Assembly (NCBI GenBank): GCA_902489745.1 | Contig: CABUBB010000014.1 | Location: 1 to 56,709 of the forward strand | Direction: 5' to 3' | DNA length: 56,709 nucleotides | From: Metaruminococcus_A sp003150405 | GTDB lineage: Bacteria; Bacillota; Clostridia; Oscillospirales; Ruminococcaceae | Part shown: positions 41,829-49,665 of the stretch, in pieces | Layout of the letters: every line of letters begins with the position of its first letter | Position numbering within the stretch: position 1 is the first letter of the stretch | Made by a program: the position numbers and the translations under genes | The notes under the pieces: model-generated | The model's input: only the letters and a program-made list of their open reading frames with translations | Told to the model about the DNA's origin: nothing | The model's database searches: none

Positions 41829-41844
41829 GTTAGCAATAACTAAC
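41829..41844. promoter_or_regulatory. Predicted DtxR-type operator, copy 3 (before the second ABC pair)
   Basis: GTTAG CAATAA CTAAC, the same arms and spacer as copies 1 and 2. It lies 70 bases before the start of the third ABC gene and so links that pair to the metal regulon. Confidence 0.65.
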
Positions 41845-41913
41845 TTTTGAGGATATAAGAAGAACGCGCTTGTGTTCTCTTTATCATAAATAAACGAAAA
41901 GGAGGAATCTTCT

Positions 41914-43686
41914 TTGAAAAAACAATCCAATCTATCACGGCTGCTTGCAGTTGCAGGCGGCCACAAATACCTGCTCTATGCTTCTTGGGTGCTTTCGGCC
42001 ATCAGCGCCCTTATCGCATTGGTGCCGTTCTACTATATCTGGAAGGTCATGCAGGAAGTGTTGGCAGTTGCGCCGGATTTCAGCCACGCGCAAAACCTGA
42101 CCCATAACGGCTGGATGGCGGTGCTGTTCGCGGTGATTGCGGTGCTGGTCTACATAGGCGCTCTGATGTGTTCCCACAAAGGGGCGTTCCGCATTGCCAC
42201 CAACCTGCGCCTGCAAACGATGGAGCATATTGTAAAGCTGCCGCTGGGGTTTGCAGAACAATTCGGCAGCGGCAGGCTGCGCAAAATCGTCAATGAATCC
42301 AGCTCCACCACCGAAACCTATCTGGCGCATCAGCTTCCCGACCGTGCCAATGCCATTGCAACGCCATGCGGCCTTTTGGTTCTGCTGCTGGTGTTCGACT
42401 GGCGGCTGGGACTTTTGAGCCTTGTGCCGGTTTTGCTGGGCTTTCTGATTATGATGACAATGACCGGAAAGAAAATGCAGGAAAAAATGAAAGAATACCA
42501 AAACGCTCTCGATGATATGTCCAATGAAGCGGTGGAGTATGTACGGGGGATTCCCGTTGTGAAAACCTTCGGGCAGACCATATTCTCCTTCAAAAAATTC
42601 AAGGATTCCATTGATCGGTATAAGGTGTGGGTGATTGCCTATACCAAGCAGCTTCGAGCACCCATGATGTTCTACACAGCGGCGATCAACGGAGTGTTTG
42701 CCGCGCTGATTGCCGGTGCGCTGATTTTTACAGGGGGCGGCGTTACCAAGGATTTCCTGCTGGATTTGATGTTCTACATCATCATCACGCCCATCATCTC
42801 CGTCACCCTTACCCGTATCATGTTTCAGAGCGAAAATGCCATGATTGTGGACGATGCCCTGCATAGAATCGACAGTGTATTGAATTTGAACCCTCTTGCA
42901 GAAGCAGCACAGCCGGAACATCCAAACGGCGCTTCGGTACAGCTTAACCATGTTCATTTCAGTTATGATGGAAAAAACGAGGTTATCAAGGATATTTCGC
43001 TTTCCATTCCCGCAGGGCAGACGGTGGCCTTTGTGGGACCTTCCGGCGGTGGCAAGACCACGCTTGCTTATCTGATCTGCCGGTTCTTTGACCCGCAAGG
43101 CGGGCAGGTGAAAATTGGCGGCGTGAATGTGAAGAACATCGCCAAAGAGGAACTTATGAATACCGTTTCTTTTGTATTCCAGAACAGTCGCCTAATCAAA
43201 GCCTCGATTTTGGAAAATGTGCGCATGGGAAAGCCTAACGCGACCCGCGAAGAAATTATGGCCGCGCTCCATAACGCACAGTGCGACGATATTCTGGAAA
43301 AGCTGCCGAGGGGCGCGGACACCGTGATTGGCACAAAGGGTGTGTACCTTTCCGGCGGCGAACAGCAGCGGATTGCCATCGCCCGCGTGATGCTGAAAAA
43401 TGCGCCTATCGTAATCTTAGACGAGGCCACCGCCTTTGCCGACCCGGATAACGAAACCCGCGTGCAGGCGGCTTTCTCCAAGCTGTCCGAGGGAAAAACG
43501 GTGATTATGATCGCCCATCGTCTCTCTACCGTGGCGGGCGTAGACCAAATCTATGTCATTGAGGACGGGCAGATCACAGAGAGCGGCAAGAGCCGGGAGC
43601 TGCTGGAAAAAGGCGGCGTTTTCAGCCACATGTGGCAGGACTATCAAACTTCTGTTCAATGGAAGGTTGCAAAGGAGGTACAATAA
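41914..43686 (+). CDS. Exporter-type ABC half-transporter 3
   Basis: 590 residues, start TTG 41914 eight bases after AGGAGG. Membrane domain of six helices, then Walker A GPSGGGKTT near 375, signature LSGGEQQR near 479, and Walker B IVILDEATAF. Probably forms a heterodimer with the next gene, which starts one base after this stop. Regulated by the TetR protein and by the metal-type operator upstream. It resembles the first pair in architecture but is not a close duplicate. Confidence 0.88.
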   Translation: MKKQSNLSRLLAVAGGHKYLLYASWVLSAISALIALVPFYYIWKVMQEVLAVAPDFSHAQNLTHNGWMAVLFAVIAVLVYIGALMCSHKGAFRIATNLRLQTMEHIVKLPLGFAEQFGSGRLRKIVNESSSTTETYLAHQLPDRANAIATPCGLLVLLLVFDWRLGLLSLVPVLLGFLIMMTMTGKKMQEKMKEYQNALDDMSNEAVEYVRGIPVVKTFGQTIFSFKKFKDSIDRYKVWVIAYTKQLRAPMMFYTAAINGVFAALIAGALIFTGGGVTKDFLLDLMFYIIITPIISVTLTRIMFQSENAMIVDDALHRIDSVLNLNPLAEAAQPEHPNGASVQLNHVHFSYDGKNEVIKDISLSIPAGQTVAFVGPSGGGKTTLAYLICRFFDPQGGQVKIGGVNVKNIAKEELMNTVSFVFQNSRLIKASILENVRMGKPNATREEIMAALHNAQCDDILEKLPRGADTVIGTKGVYLSGGEQQRIAIARVMLKNAPIVILDEATAFADPDNETRVQAAFSKLSEGKTVIMIAHRLSTVAGVDQIYVIEDGQITESGKSRELLEKGGVFSHMWQDYQTSVQWKVAKEVQ

Positions 43687-43687
43687 A

Positions 43688-45421
43688 GTGATTAAAAGGC
43701 TTCAAAAGCGATATGCCCTTTCCGAACAGGGGGCGAAAGATTTGGTGAAAGGCTGTCTGGCCTGCGTTCTTCAAAATCTTTCCTTTATGTTCCCGGTGGG
43801 CCTCTTGTATTTTTTAGTAGGCGATTTGATGAATGGCGGTGTTCCCGGCGAAAAAATTGCTTTTTACATCGTGGGCTGCGTGGTGTGCATTGGCTTGATC
43901 TTGCTTACCACTTACTTTCAATACAACGCTACCTACTTTGCCACTTATACAGAAAGTGGTGTGCGGAGGATTACACTGGCCGAACGGCTACGGAAGATTC
44001 CGCTGTCCTTCTTTGGAAAAAAGGATTTGGCGGATCTCACCAGCACCATCATGGCCGACTGCACCTTTTTGGAGCAGAGCTTTTCCCATTTTATTCCCGA
44101 ACTGGCAGGATCAATCATCTCCACTGTCTTAATTTCCATTAGCCTTTTGGTGTTCGACTGGCGTATGGCATTAGCGGCGCTGTGGGTGTTGCCGGTTGCC
44201 TTTGCCATTGTAGGCTTCTCCGCAAAGGTGCAGGAACGGCTCAATCAGAAAGCGATGGATGTAAAGATGGCCTGCGCCGACGGGATTCAGGAATGCATTG
44301 AGACGGTGCGCGACTTGAAGGCCAACAATGCCGAAGCAGAATACCTGAAAGGCTTGGAAAAGAAAATCCGAGCCGTGGAATATCGTTCCATTCTCAATGA
44401 GTTTGGGTTGGCGGCCTTTGTGGTGTCCGCGTCACTCATATTAAAGCTGGGAATTGCCACGGTTGCATTGGTAGGCTCTATCCTGCTGATAGGCGGCAGC
44501 CTCGATGTGCTGACCTTCTTCATGTTCCTGCTTGTCGTATCAAGGCTTTACGACCCGCTGCAAGGGGCGCTGCAAAATCTGGCGGCGGTTATCAGCACGC
44601 GCACCAATATCGCCCGTATGAATGAAATCCTTGACCATCCGATTCAGCAAGGAAAAAGCACGCTCACCAACAAGGGATATGACATTACCTTTGACCATGT
44701 AGGCTTTGCTTACAACACGGGAGAAACCGTATTGAAAGATGTTTCCTTTACCGCAAAACAGGGCGAAGTCACGGCCTTGGTAGGGCCCTCTGGCGGCGGC
44801 AAAACAACAGTTTCCCGGTTGGCAGCAAGGTTTTGGGATGTGAGCCGGGGGAAAATCACCGTGGGAGGCATGGACATTTCCAAGATTGACCCGGAGGCGC
44901 TACTTTCCCTGTTCTCCATTGTGTTTCAGGATGTTACCCTGTTTGATAATACAATCTTGGAGAATATACGGATTGGGAATAAGGACGCAACCGACGAACA
45001 GGTATTAGCCGCTGCAAAACTTGCCAATGTGGATGAATTTGCCGAAAAGCTGCCGGACGGCTGGCATACCAACATCGGGGAAAACGGCTGCGAGCTTTCC
45101 GGCGGTGAACGGCAGCGGATTTCCATTGCTCGAGCCTTTTTGAAAAATTCGCCTATTATTCTTTTGGATGAAGCCACCGCTTCGCTGGATGTAGAAAATG
45201 AAACCCTGATTCAAACGGCCCTCTCCCGTTTGATTGCGGATAAGACGGTGCTGGTGATCGCCCACCGGATGCGCACCGTGGCCGGAGCCGATAAGATCGT
45301 GGTGCTTTCCGAAGGAAGCGTGGCAGAAGATGGCGCGCCGAAAACATTGCTGGAACAAAACGGCCTTTACGCTCGCATGGTGAAGTTGCAGACGGAGAGC
45401 CAGAACTGGAAGCTGGTGTAA
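43688..45421 (+). CDS. Exporter-type ABC half-transporter 4
   Basis: 577 residues, start GTG 43688 after AAAGGAGGTACAATAAA; a longer frame overlaps the previous gene and has no site. Membrane domain to about 320, Walker A GPSGGGKTT near 366, signature LSGGERQR near 471, Walker B IILLDEATASLD with the catalytic Glu. Partner of half-transporter 3. Direction of transport is not decidable; metallophore uptake or export are both possible in this context. Confidence 0.88.
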   Translation: MIKRLQKRYALSEQGAKDLVKGCLACVLQNLSFMFPVGLLYFLVGDLMNGGVPGEKIAFYIVGCVVCIGLILLTTYFQYNATYFATYTESGVRRITLAERLRKIPLSFFGKKDLADLTSTIMADCTFLEQSFSHFIPELAGSIISTVLISISLLVFDWRMALAALWVLPVAFAIVGFSAKVQERLNQKAMDVKMACADGIQECIETVRDLKANNAEAEYLKGLEKKIRAVEYRSILNEFGLAAFVVSASLILKLGIATVALVGSILLIGGSLDVLTFFMFLLVVSRLYDPLQGALQNLAAVISTRTNIARMNEILDHPIQQGKSTLTNKGYDITFDHVGFAYNTGETVLKDVSFTAKQGEVTALVGPSGGGKTTVSRLAARFWDVSRGKITVGGMDISKIDPEALLSLFSIVFQDVTLFDNTILENIRIGNKDATDEQVLAAAKLANVDEFAEKLPDGWHTNIGENGCELSGGERQRISIARAFLKNSPIILLDEATASLDVENETLIQTALSRLIADKTVLVIAHRMRTVAGADKIVVLSEGSVAEDGAPKTLLEQNGLYARMVKLQTESQNWKLV

Positions 45422-45451
45422 AGTCTTTATTTCTTCCAGTTTTATTATCTG

Positions 45452-45478
45452 CCGCATCGGCTATAAGTTTGAAATTTG
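45452..45478 (+). pseudogene. Vestige of a second winged-helix regulator 3' end
   Basis: Encodes RIGYKFEI-stop and matches GCATCGGCTATAA-TTTGA of the regulator end at 41012-41035. About 25 bases survive, showing that a similar gene was once here or that the region was rearranged. Confidence 0.35.
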
Positions 45479-45480
45479 AG

Positions 45481-45521
45481 AAATACCATCATGGATTGAA
45501 ATACCATGGTGGTATTTTTTA
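45481..45521 (+). terminator. Terminator of the second ABC operon
   Basis: AAATACCATCATGG pairs with CCATGGTGGTATTT (one mismatch) around ATTGA, then TTTTT. Confidence 0.7.
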
Positions 45522-45724
45522 CCCCCGAAAAAGCGCCCTCAAAAATGAAATGAATATTAGAGGGACATTTTTGTGTTTACCAGTGCAACAATCCTCCGAA
45601 AAATGTACGGATATATGAGAGGTATTTTAAACCATCTCAAATTTATTTTCAAAAGGGGGTGCCATTTTGCTTTCAAAATGTACGGATAGATAGGGAGAGT
45701 TTTTTAACAGCCTGAAAGGAGGTG
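45522..45724. other. Element leader region with a short direct repeat
   Basis: No gene. AAAATGTACGGATA occurs at 45600-45613 and 45675-45688, 75 bases apart, each followed by a purine-rich GAGAG-like stretch. It may be a regulator or recombinase binding site ahead of the element genes. Confidence 0.45.
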
Positions 45725-46218
45725 ATGGGCATCAAAGAGAAAATCCCCATCATGACCTATTCCCAGTACCGCAGAGCCAGAAAGCTGGTCCATCAGTGCT
45801 GCAACTATGACGGCGAGAACTGCCTTGCCCTTGACGATGGAGTTCACGGGGTCCCCGCAAAGTCAGATGACTTTGTGGGGAGAGGACGAGCAGCGTAATG
45901 AATGAGCTTTGCTATGGATTAGGAAAGCGAATGATATGAAGCTTGTGAGGACGAGTTTGCGTGCAGAGTATTTCCTACTCCCTGCTGTGCAGGTGGTTTC
46001 GCGCCGCTGTCCTGCCTTTGGATGAATCGTTGGAGGCTGATTTACTTCATCAAAAGGCGCAAAAGCGGTGTACTGTCTGCGGACAGCCATTCCTTCCCGG
46101 TTCCAACCGGGCGAAATACTGTAAGATCTGCGCCATTAACGTTCGCCGCAGGCAGAAAACAGCCAGCGACCGGAAAAGGAGGGCCGCCTGCGGACAATTA
46201 GAGACGAAAAAGCCTTGA
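45725..46218 (+). pseudogene. Cysteine-rich VLP-type element gene, interrupted by a small palindromic insertion
   Basis: The N-terminal part (IMTYSQYRRARKLVHQCCNYDG, ENCLALDDG) and the C-terminal part (VQSISYSLLCRWFRAAVLPLD, then CTVCGQPFLPGSNRAKYCKIC) belong to one family of short Cys-rich proteins on clostridial elements. Between DDG and CVQS lie about 110 extra bases that end the first frame at 45898; the second half is open from 45961. Start ATG 45725 or 45752 (AAAGGAGG upstream). The zinc-finger-like Cys pairs suggest DNA or RNA binding. Non-functional as one protein unless the insertion is tolerated or removed. Confidence 0.7.
45841..45955. repeat. Palindromic intervening sequence inside the VLP-type gene
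   Basis: About 115 bases. The core CCCCGCAAAGTCA / TGACTTTGTGGGG (one G-T pair) forms a 13-bp hairpin with a 2-base loop at 45853-45880. Followed by GAGGACGAG and ended by another GAGGACGAG (45950 region), so short direct copies bracket its right part. No coding capacity. Confidence 0.6.
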
Positions 46219-46463
46219 TTCTACAGGCTTTGTAAACGCTGGTCAACGGGACAGAGAGATAAATCCCTTATACCCGCCCAAAACGAGCTTCTAACTGTCC
46301 GTATTGGGATTTTCCGTATTCGGGATTCCAGGACACGGCAAAGCGGACGCTCTGGAGCGCCCATATCCTGCGTTTCAGCCTGTGGCTTTCCCGCCTCTCT
46401 GACGGCCCGGATTTAGACGGTAGTTAATAAGAAAGAGTTAAATACAAAAACAGTCAATATCAA
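46219..46463. other. Spacer within the element, no gene recognised
   Basis: About 245 bases, GC-rich in the middle. No frame with a ribosome site. May be the remains of a deleted element gene. Confidence 0.4.
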
Positions 46464-46490
46464 TCCATCTATCATGCCGATAGATGGATA
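46464..46490. promoter_or_regulatory. Perfect inverted repeat before the RepA-N gene
   Basis: ATCCATCTATC ATGCC GATAGATGGAT, 11-bp arms, ending just before the AGGAGG site of the replication-initiator-like gene. Could be an operator or an attenuating hairpin. Confidence 0.6.
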
Positions 46491-46503
46491 GGAAGGAGGA
46501 TTT

Positions 46504-46851
46504 ATGATTCCATACAGAACAGATACGGAAATTTCGTCTTACATCATTTTTCCACGGTTCCTTATCTCTCTGGATTTATCCAATGACGCCAAGGTGTTGT
46601 ATGCCCTGCTTTTAGACCGGGCGGGGATTTCCAGTAAGAAAGGGTATATCGAAGCAGATGGGACTATCCGCCTGTACTTCACCGTGGAGGACGCCAAAAC
46701 AAAACTCCGACGAAGCAGACAGGTAACGACGCGGGCGTTTCACGAACTGGAATCCTGCGGTCTGATCGTCCGCCGGAAACAGGGCCTCGGCCGACCTGCT
46801 GTAATCACCCTAAATATGCCGACTGATAAAAGGAGGAACGCCAATGATTGA
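46504..46851 (+). CDS. Replication initiator protein A, N-terminal domain (RepA_N) type
   Basis: 115 residues: YRTDTEISSYIIFPRFLISLDLSNDAKVLYALLLDRAGISSKKG, then LYFTVEDAKTKLRRSRQVTTRAFHELESCGLIVRRKQGLGRP, a winged-helix DNA-binding domain of the RepA_N family used by clostridial plasmids and integrative elements. Full-length initiators are longer, so this short form may act as a regulator or be the element-specific version. AGGAGG precedes the start. Overlaps the next gene by eight bases. Confidence 0.85.
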   Translation: MIPYRTDTEISSYIIFPRFLISLDLSNDAKVLYALLLDRAGISSKKGYIEADGTIRLYFTVEDAKTKLRRSRQVTTRAFHELESCGLIVRRKQGLGRPAVITLNMPTDKRRNAND

Positions 46852-47092
46852 TGAACAAAATCTGTATGAACTGCTGAAAGACTTTGATCCTGCCGTGGGG
46901 GAACGGATGGAAAAGCATTTCAAGGACGGTGCGTATCACTTTGATTTGGGAAACAGCAAATATGCATACTTTGAAGGTGCCTCCGTCTACACGGTCATTC
47001 CCTATTTTGCGGAAAAAGGCTCGGAAGGGATTGTGAAGAAATTAAAGCGGCTGATGGAAAAAGATTTGAAAGAGAAAGAACCGGAAAGATAG
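46844..47092 (+). CDS. TnpW-like small element protein
   Basis: 82 acidic-to-basic residues. NSKYAYFEGASVYTVIPYFAEKGSEGIVKKLKRLMEKDLKEKE fits the layout of TnpW/TnpV-type proteins that accompany TnpX recombinases (a strand pair followed by EKGxExxxxKLxRLI). AAAGGAGG upstream. Function unknown in general; here it is placed between the initiator and the recombinase. Confidence 0.6.
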   Translation: MIDEQNLYELLKDFDPAVGERMEKHFKDGAYHFDLGNSKYAYFEGASVYTVIPYFAEKGSEGIVKKLKRLMEKDLKEKEPER

Positions 47093-47166
47093 CTGCAAAA
47101 AGCCAATCGGAGCGTTATAATAAGGGCAACCGTTTACTTGGCTGCCTGAACAGAAAGGAGAAGCAA

Positions 47167-48807
47167 ATGAACCAGCAGCCAGAAAAAATTACCGCATTAT
47201 ACTGCCGCTTGAGCCAGGACGACGCCCTGGACGGGGAAAGCAATTCCATTACCAATCAGAAAACCCTGCTGAGCAAATACGCTGCCGAACACGGGTTTCG
47301 GAATATCCAATTCTTTATAGACGACGGATATTCTGGAACCAGCTTCCAGAGGCCGGGGTTCCAGGAGATGATGCGATATGTGGAGGATTACAGCGTATCC
47401 GCTGTGATTGTCAAAGACCTGTCCCGGCTGGGAAGGGAGTATTCCTACATGGGGCGGCTTCAGGATTTCATCTTTCCTGCCTATGACGTCCGCTTTATCG
47501 CTATCAACGACGATATAGACAGCACCAAAGGGGAAAATGATTTTGCGGTATTCAAAAATGTATTCAACGACTACTACGCCAAGGATACCAGCAAGAAAAT
47601 CCGGGCGGTGGTAAAAATGCGGGGCGAAGCCGGGGAACATCTTGCCAGCAACCCGCCTTATGGTTACATAAAAGACCCGCAGGACAAAAAGAAATGGATT
47701 GTGGATGAAGAAGCGGCAAAGGTGGTGCGGCGTATCTTTAACCTCTGTATTGCGGGGAAAGGACCCATGCAGATCGCTAAAATCCTCACAGCCGATAAGG
47801 TACCGACCGTTACCGCTTATCACGCCAGGCAGAAAGGCTGGGCCATGCCTGAGAATCTTTATCAGTGGTGTGCCAAATCTGTCGCCGGGATATTGGAGCG
47901 GCGGGAGTACACGGGCTGTACCGTGAACTTCAAGACCTATACCAAGTCCCTGAAATTCAAAAAGCGGATGGAAAACTCGGTTGAGAACCAGCGGGTTTTT
48001 GAGGATACCCAGCCCGCCGTCATCGAGAGAGGACAGTGGGAACGGGTGCAGGAACTGCGGAAGAACAAACGCAGGCCGACAAAAACAGGAAGGACCAGCA
48101 TGTTCTCCGGCCTTCTCTACTGCGCCGACTGCGGAGCCAAGCTGTATTTCTGCACCTGCAACACCTACAAGGATGACAGCCAGAATCATTTCGTTTGCTC
48201 CAACTACAAGAGCAACACCGGCTCCTGCAAAATCCACTATATCCGGGAACAGGTACTTTACCGGATCGTGTTGGAAACCATACGGCAGACATTGAGTTAT
48301 GTCCGTATGTTCCGAAAGGACTTTAAACTGGAAATGTTGGCGCAGGACGAGGAAAGCCGTAAGACAGAACTGGCGGAAAAACGGAAATCCCTCTCCGGGG
48401 CGAAAAAACGGATGGAGGATTTGGATAGGATTATCCAGCACATCTATGAGGACAATGTGCTGGGCAAGCTGTCTGACAGCCGGTACTTAAAATTATCCCG
48501 CCAATATGAGAAAGAACAGGTGGAAATTGAACAGCTTACCACCGTATTGGAACGGGAAATTGAGACACAGGCCGGGCAGGTTTCCGATGTGAACGAGTTT
48601 CTGAAGCTGGTGGACAAGTACCTGGATATTCCGGAACTTGACGCCGCCATTCTCAATGAGCTTGTGAGCAAGATTGTGGTACACAGTCCGGTAAGGGAGA
48701 ATGGAAGAAAGCAGGTGCGAATCGATCTGTATTTCACCTATGTGGGACAAATCCGTATCCCTTTGAAGATTGGAAGAGAGTCCCTAAACAAATCGGAACC
48801 GGCGTGA
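47167..48807 (+). CDS. TnpX-like large serine recombinase
   Basis: 546 residues. N-terminal resolvase domain with catalytic Ser16 in LYCRLSQDD; VIVKDLSRLGREY and the DDIDSTKGENDF segment follow. The recombinase domain (NPPYGYIKDPQD ... AKSVAGILERREYTG) is followed by a zinc ribbon near 319-352 (CADCG, CTC, CSNYK..GSC), a coiled coil near 400-470, and a C-terminal DUF4368-like segment. This is the domain order of TnpX and related enzymes that excise and insert Tn4451-type elements at GA dinucleotides. Intact, AAAGGAG upstream. Its attachment site should lie close downstream, but I could not define it. Confidence 0.92.
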   Translation: MNQQPEKITALYCRLSQDDALDGESNSITNQKTLLSKYAAEHGFRNIQFFIDDGYSGTSFQRPGFQEMMRYVEDYSVSAVIVKDLSRLGREYSYMGRLQDFIFPAYDVRFIAINDDIDSTKGENDFAVFKNVFNDYYAKDTSKKIRAVVKMRGEAGEHLASNPPYGYIKDPQDKKKWIVDEEAAKVVRRIFNLCIAGKGPMQIAKILTADKVPTVTAYHARQKGWAMPENLYQWCAKSVAGILERREYTGCTVNFKTYTKSLKFKKRMENSVENQRVFEDTQPAVIERGQWERVQELRKNKRRPTKTGRTSMFSGLLYCADCGAKLYFCTCNTYKDDSQNHFVCSNYKSNTGSCKIHYIREQVLYRIVLETIRQTLSYVRMFRKDFKLEMLAQDEESRKTELAEKRKSLSGAKKRMEDLDRIIQHIYEDNVLGKLSDSRYLKLSRQYEKEQVEIEQLTTVLEREIETQAGQVSDVNEFLKLVDKYLDIPELDAAILNELVSKIVVHSPVRENGRKQVRIDLYFTYVGQIRIPLKIGRESLNKSEPA

Positions 48808-48832
48808 CCTAACACACCGGTTCCGACCAAAA
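48795..48832 (+). terminator. Terminator hairpin after the recombinase
   Basis: CGGAACCGGCGTG pairs with CACACCGGTTCCG, overlapping the recombinase stop. A TTCTTTTT tract follows a few bases later. It may mark the right end of the element. Confidence 0.65.
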
Positions 48833-48959
48833 TTCTTTTTACTTCCTTATGGGACGCTGCCAAACCGCAAAGGCCTCTTTTCGAGCTATTCCATTCAGTT
48901 TCCCAATATTCTTCTGAAATACAAGAATATAAGCGAAACCGGCTCAGGCATTCTTATAA

Positions 48960-49448
48960 TTAAAGCAAATCCAATTTGGAAAAATCAATCTCTCCTTTTT
49001 CATTCAGCACCTCAGTGTCGGCATGCACAGCTTCAATTTTGCCCACAAACATCTCATGAGAGCCCGTGCGGATGGAATCCACAACCGTGCATTCAATATT
49101 AACCGGGCAATCAGAAAGAATGGGAGCGTTGACCTTTTCTCCTTCCGCCAGACGGACATTTTTGGCCTTGAGCTTATCCTCATCCCTGCCGCTGCGACTT
49201 CCCAGATACATATATGTATCCCTATAGGCCTTCGGCACCAAATTCACCACAAAGCAACCTGATTCCTTCACCATGGCATAAGAATGCCGAGAGGGAACGA
49301 TTCCCACCATCACCATAGGGGGATCAAAGCTGCAATTGCAGCAATACGCTACCGCCAACGCATTGTTTTCTCCTTTGGCATTCCGGCAGGACACCAGCAC
49401 ATTGGGAGCCGGCTGCAGGCAGGGGGAAATCGGTACATTCTTTTTCAT
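48960..49448 (-). CDS. Flavin reductase-like domain protein
   Basis: 162 residues. PISPCLQPAPNVLVSCRNAKGENNALAVAYCCNCSFDPPMVMVGIVPSRHSYAMVKESGCFVVNLV is the FMN-binding split-barrel fold of the flavin reductase-like family. The segment SRSGRDEDKLKAKNV is also typical. Such proteins in anaerobes are usually FMN-binding electron-transfer proteins or short-chain flavoproteins; the partner is unknown. First gene to the right of the element. Confidence 0.85.
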   Translation of the reverse strand: MKKNVPISPCLQPAPNVLVSCRNAKGENNALAVAYCCNCSFDPPMVMVGIVPSRHSYAMVKESGCFVVNLVPKAYRDTYMYLGSRSGRDEDKLKAKNVRLAEGEKVNAPILSDCPVNIECTVVDSIRTGSHEMFVGKIEAVHADTEVLNEKGEIDFSKLDLL

Positions 49449-49566
49449 ACAAACTCCTTCTTTCCTGGATCAACATCCAAAATTTTCCCTATTATCATAG
49501 CTCTAATTATCGGCTTATGTCAATAACTATATCTCAAATTTCTTCACTCCTCCTGCACATATAAAA

Positions 49567-49617
49567 ACCGGGCCCCTGAAAAGGAGCCCGGTCCCTGCCC
49601 GCAGCTTATGCTGCGGG
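49567..49617 (-). terminator. Double hairpin terminator after fucO
   Basis: On the minus strand CCCGCAGC-TAA-GCTGCGGG is followed by ACCGGGCTCC...GGGGCCCGGT and TTTTTAT. The second stem with its T tract is a classical terminator. Confidence 0.8.
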
Positions 49618-49665
49618 ATAGCGGTATTGAAGAAAACGCCCGGATAAAAAATCCAGCCTTCTGCA

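Larger units (their letters stand above)
45722..48831 (+). mobile_element. Recombinase end of an integrative element (full extent unknown)
   Basis: A block of element-type genes in one direction: broken cysteine-rich VLP gene, RepA-N initiator, TnpW-like protein and TnpX-like large serine recombinase. The ABC/ECF/DtxR genes from about 32.3 kb are the likely cargo, since they lie between an element-like inverted repeat and this block, but no matching end repeats could be identified. No relaxase or conjugation genes are present, so it would be at most mobilizable, or a remnant. Confidence 0.6.

Noticed and set aside
41935..43098. 387-codon minus-strand frame opposite ABC half-transporter 3
   Set aside because: The plus-strand gene has all ABC motifs; the opposite frame is His/Gln-rich nonsense typical of antisense reading.
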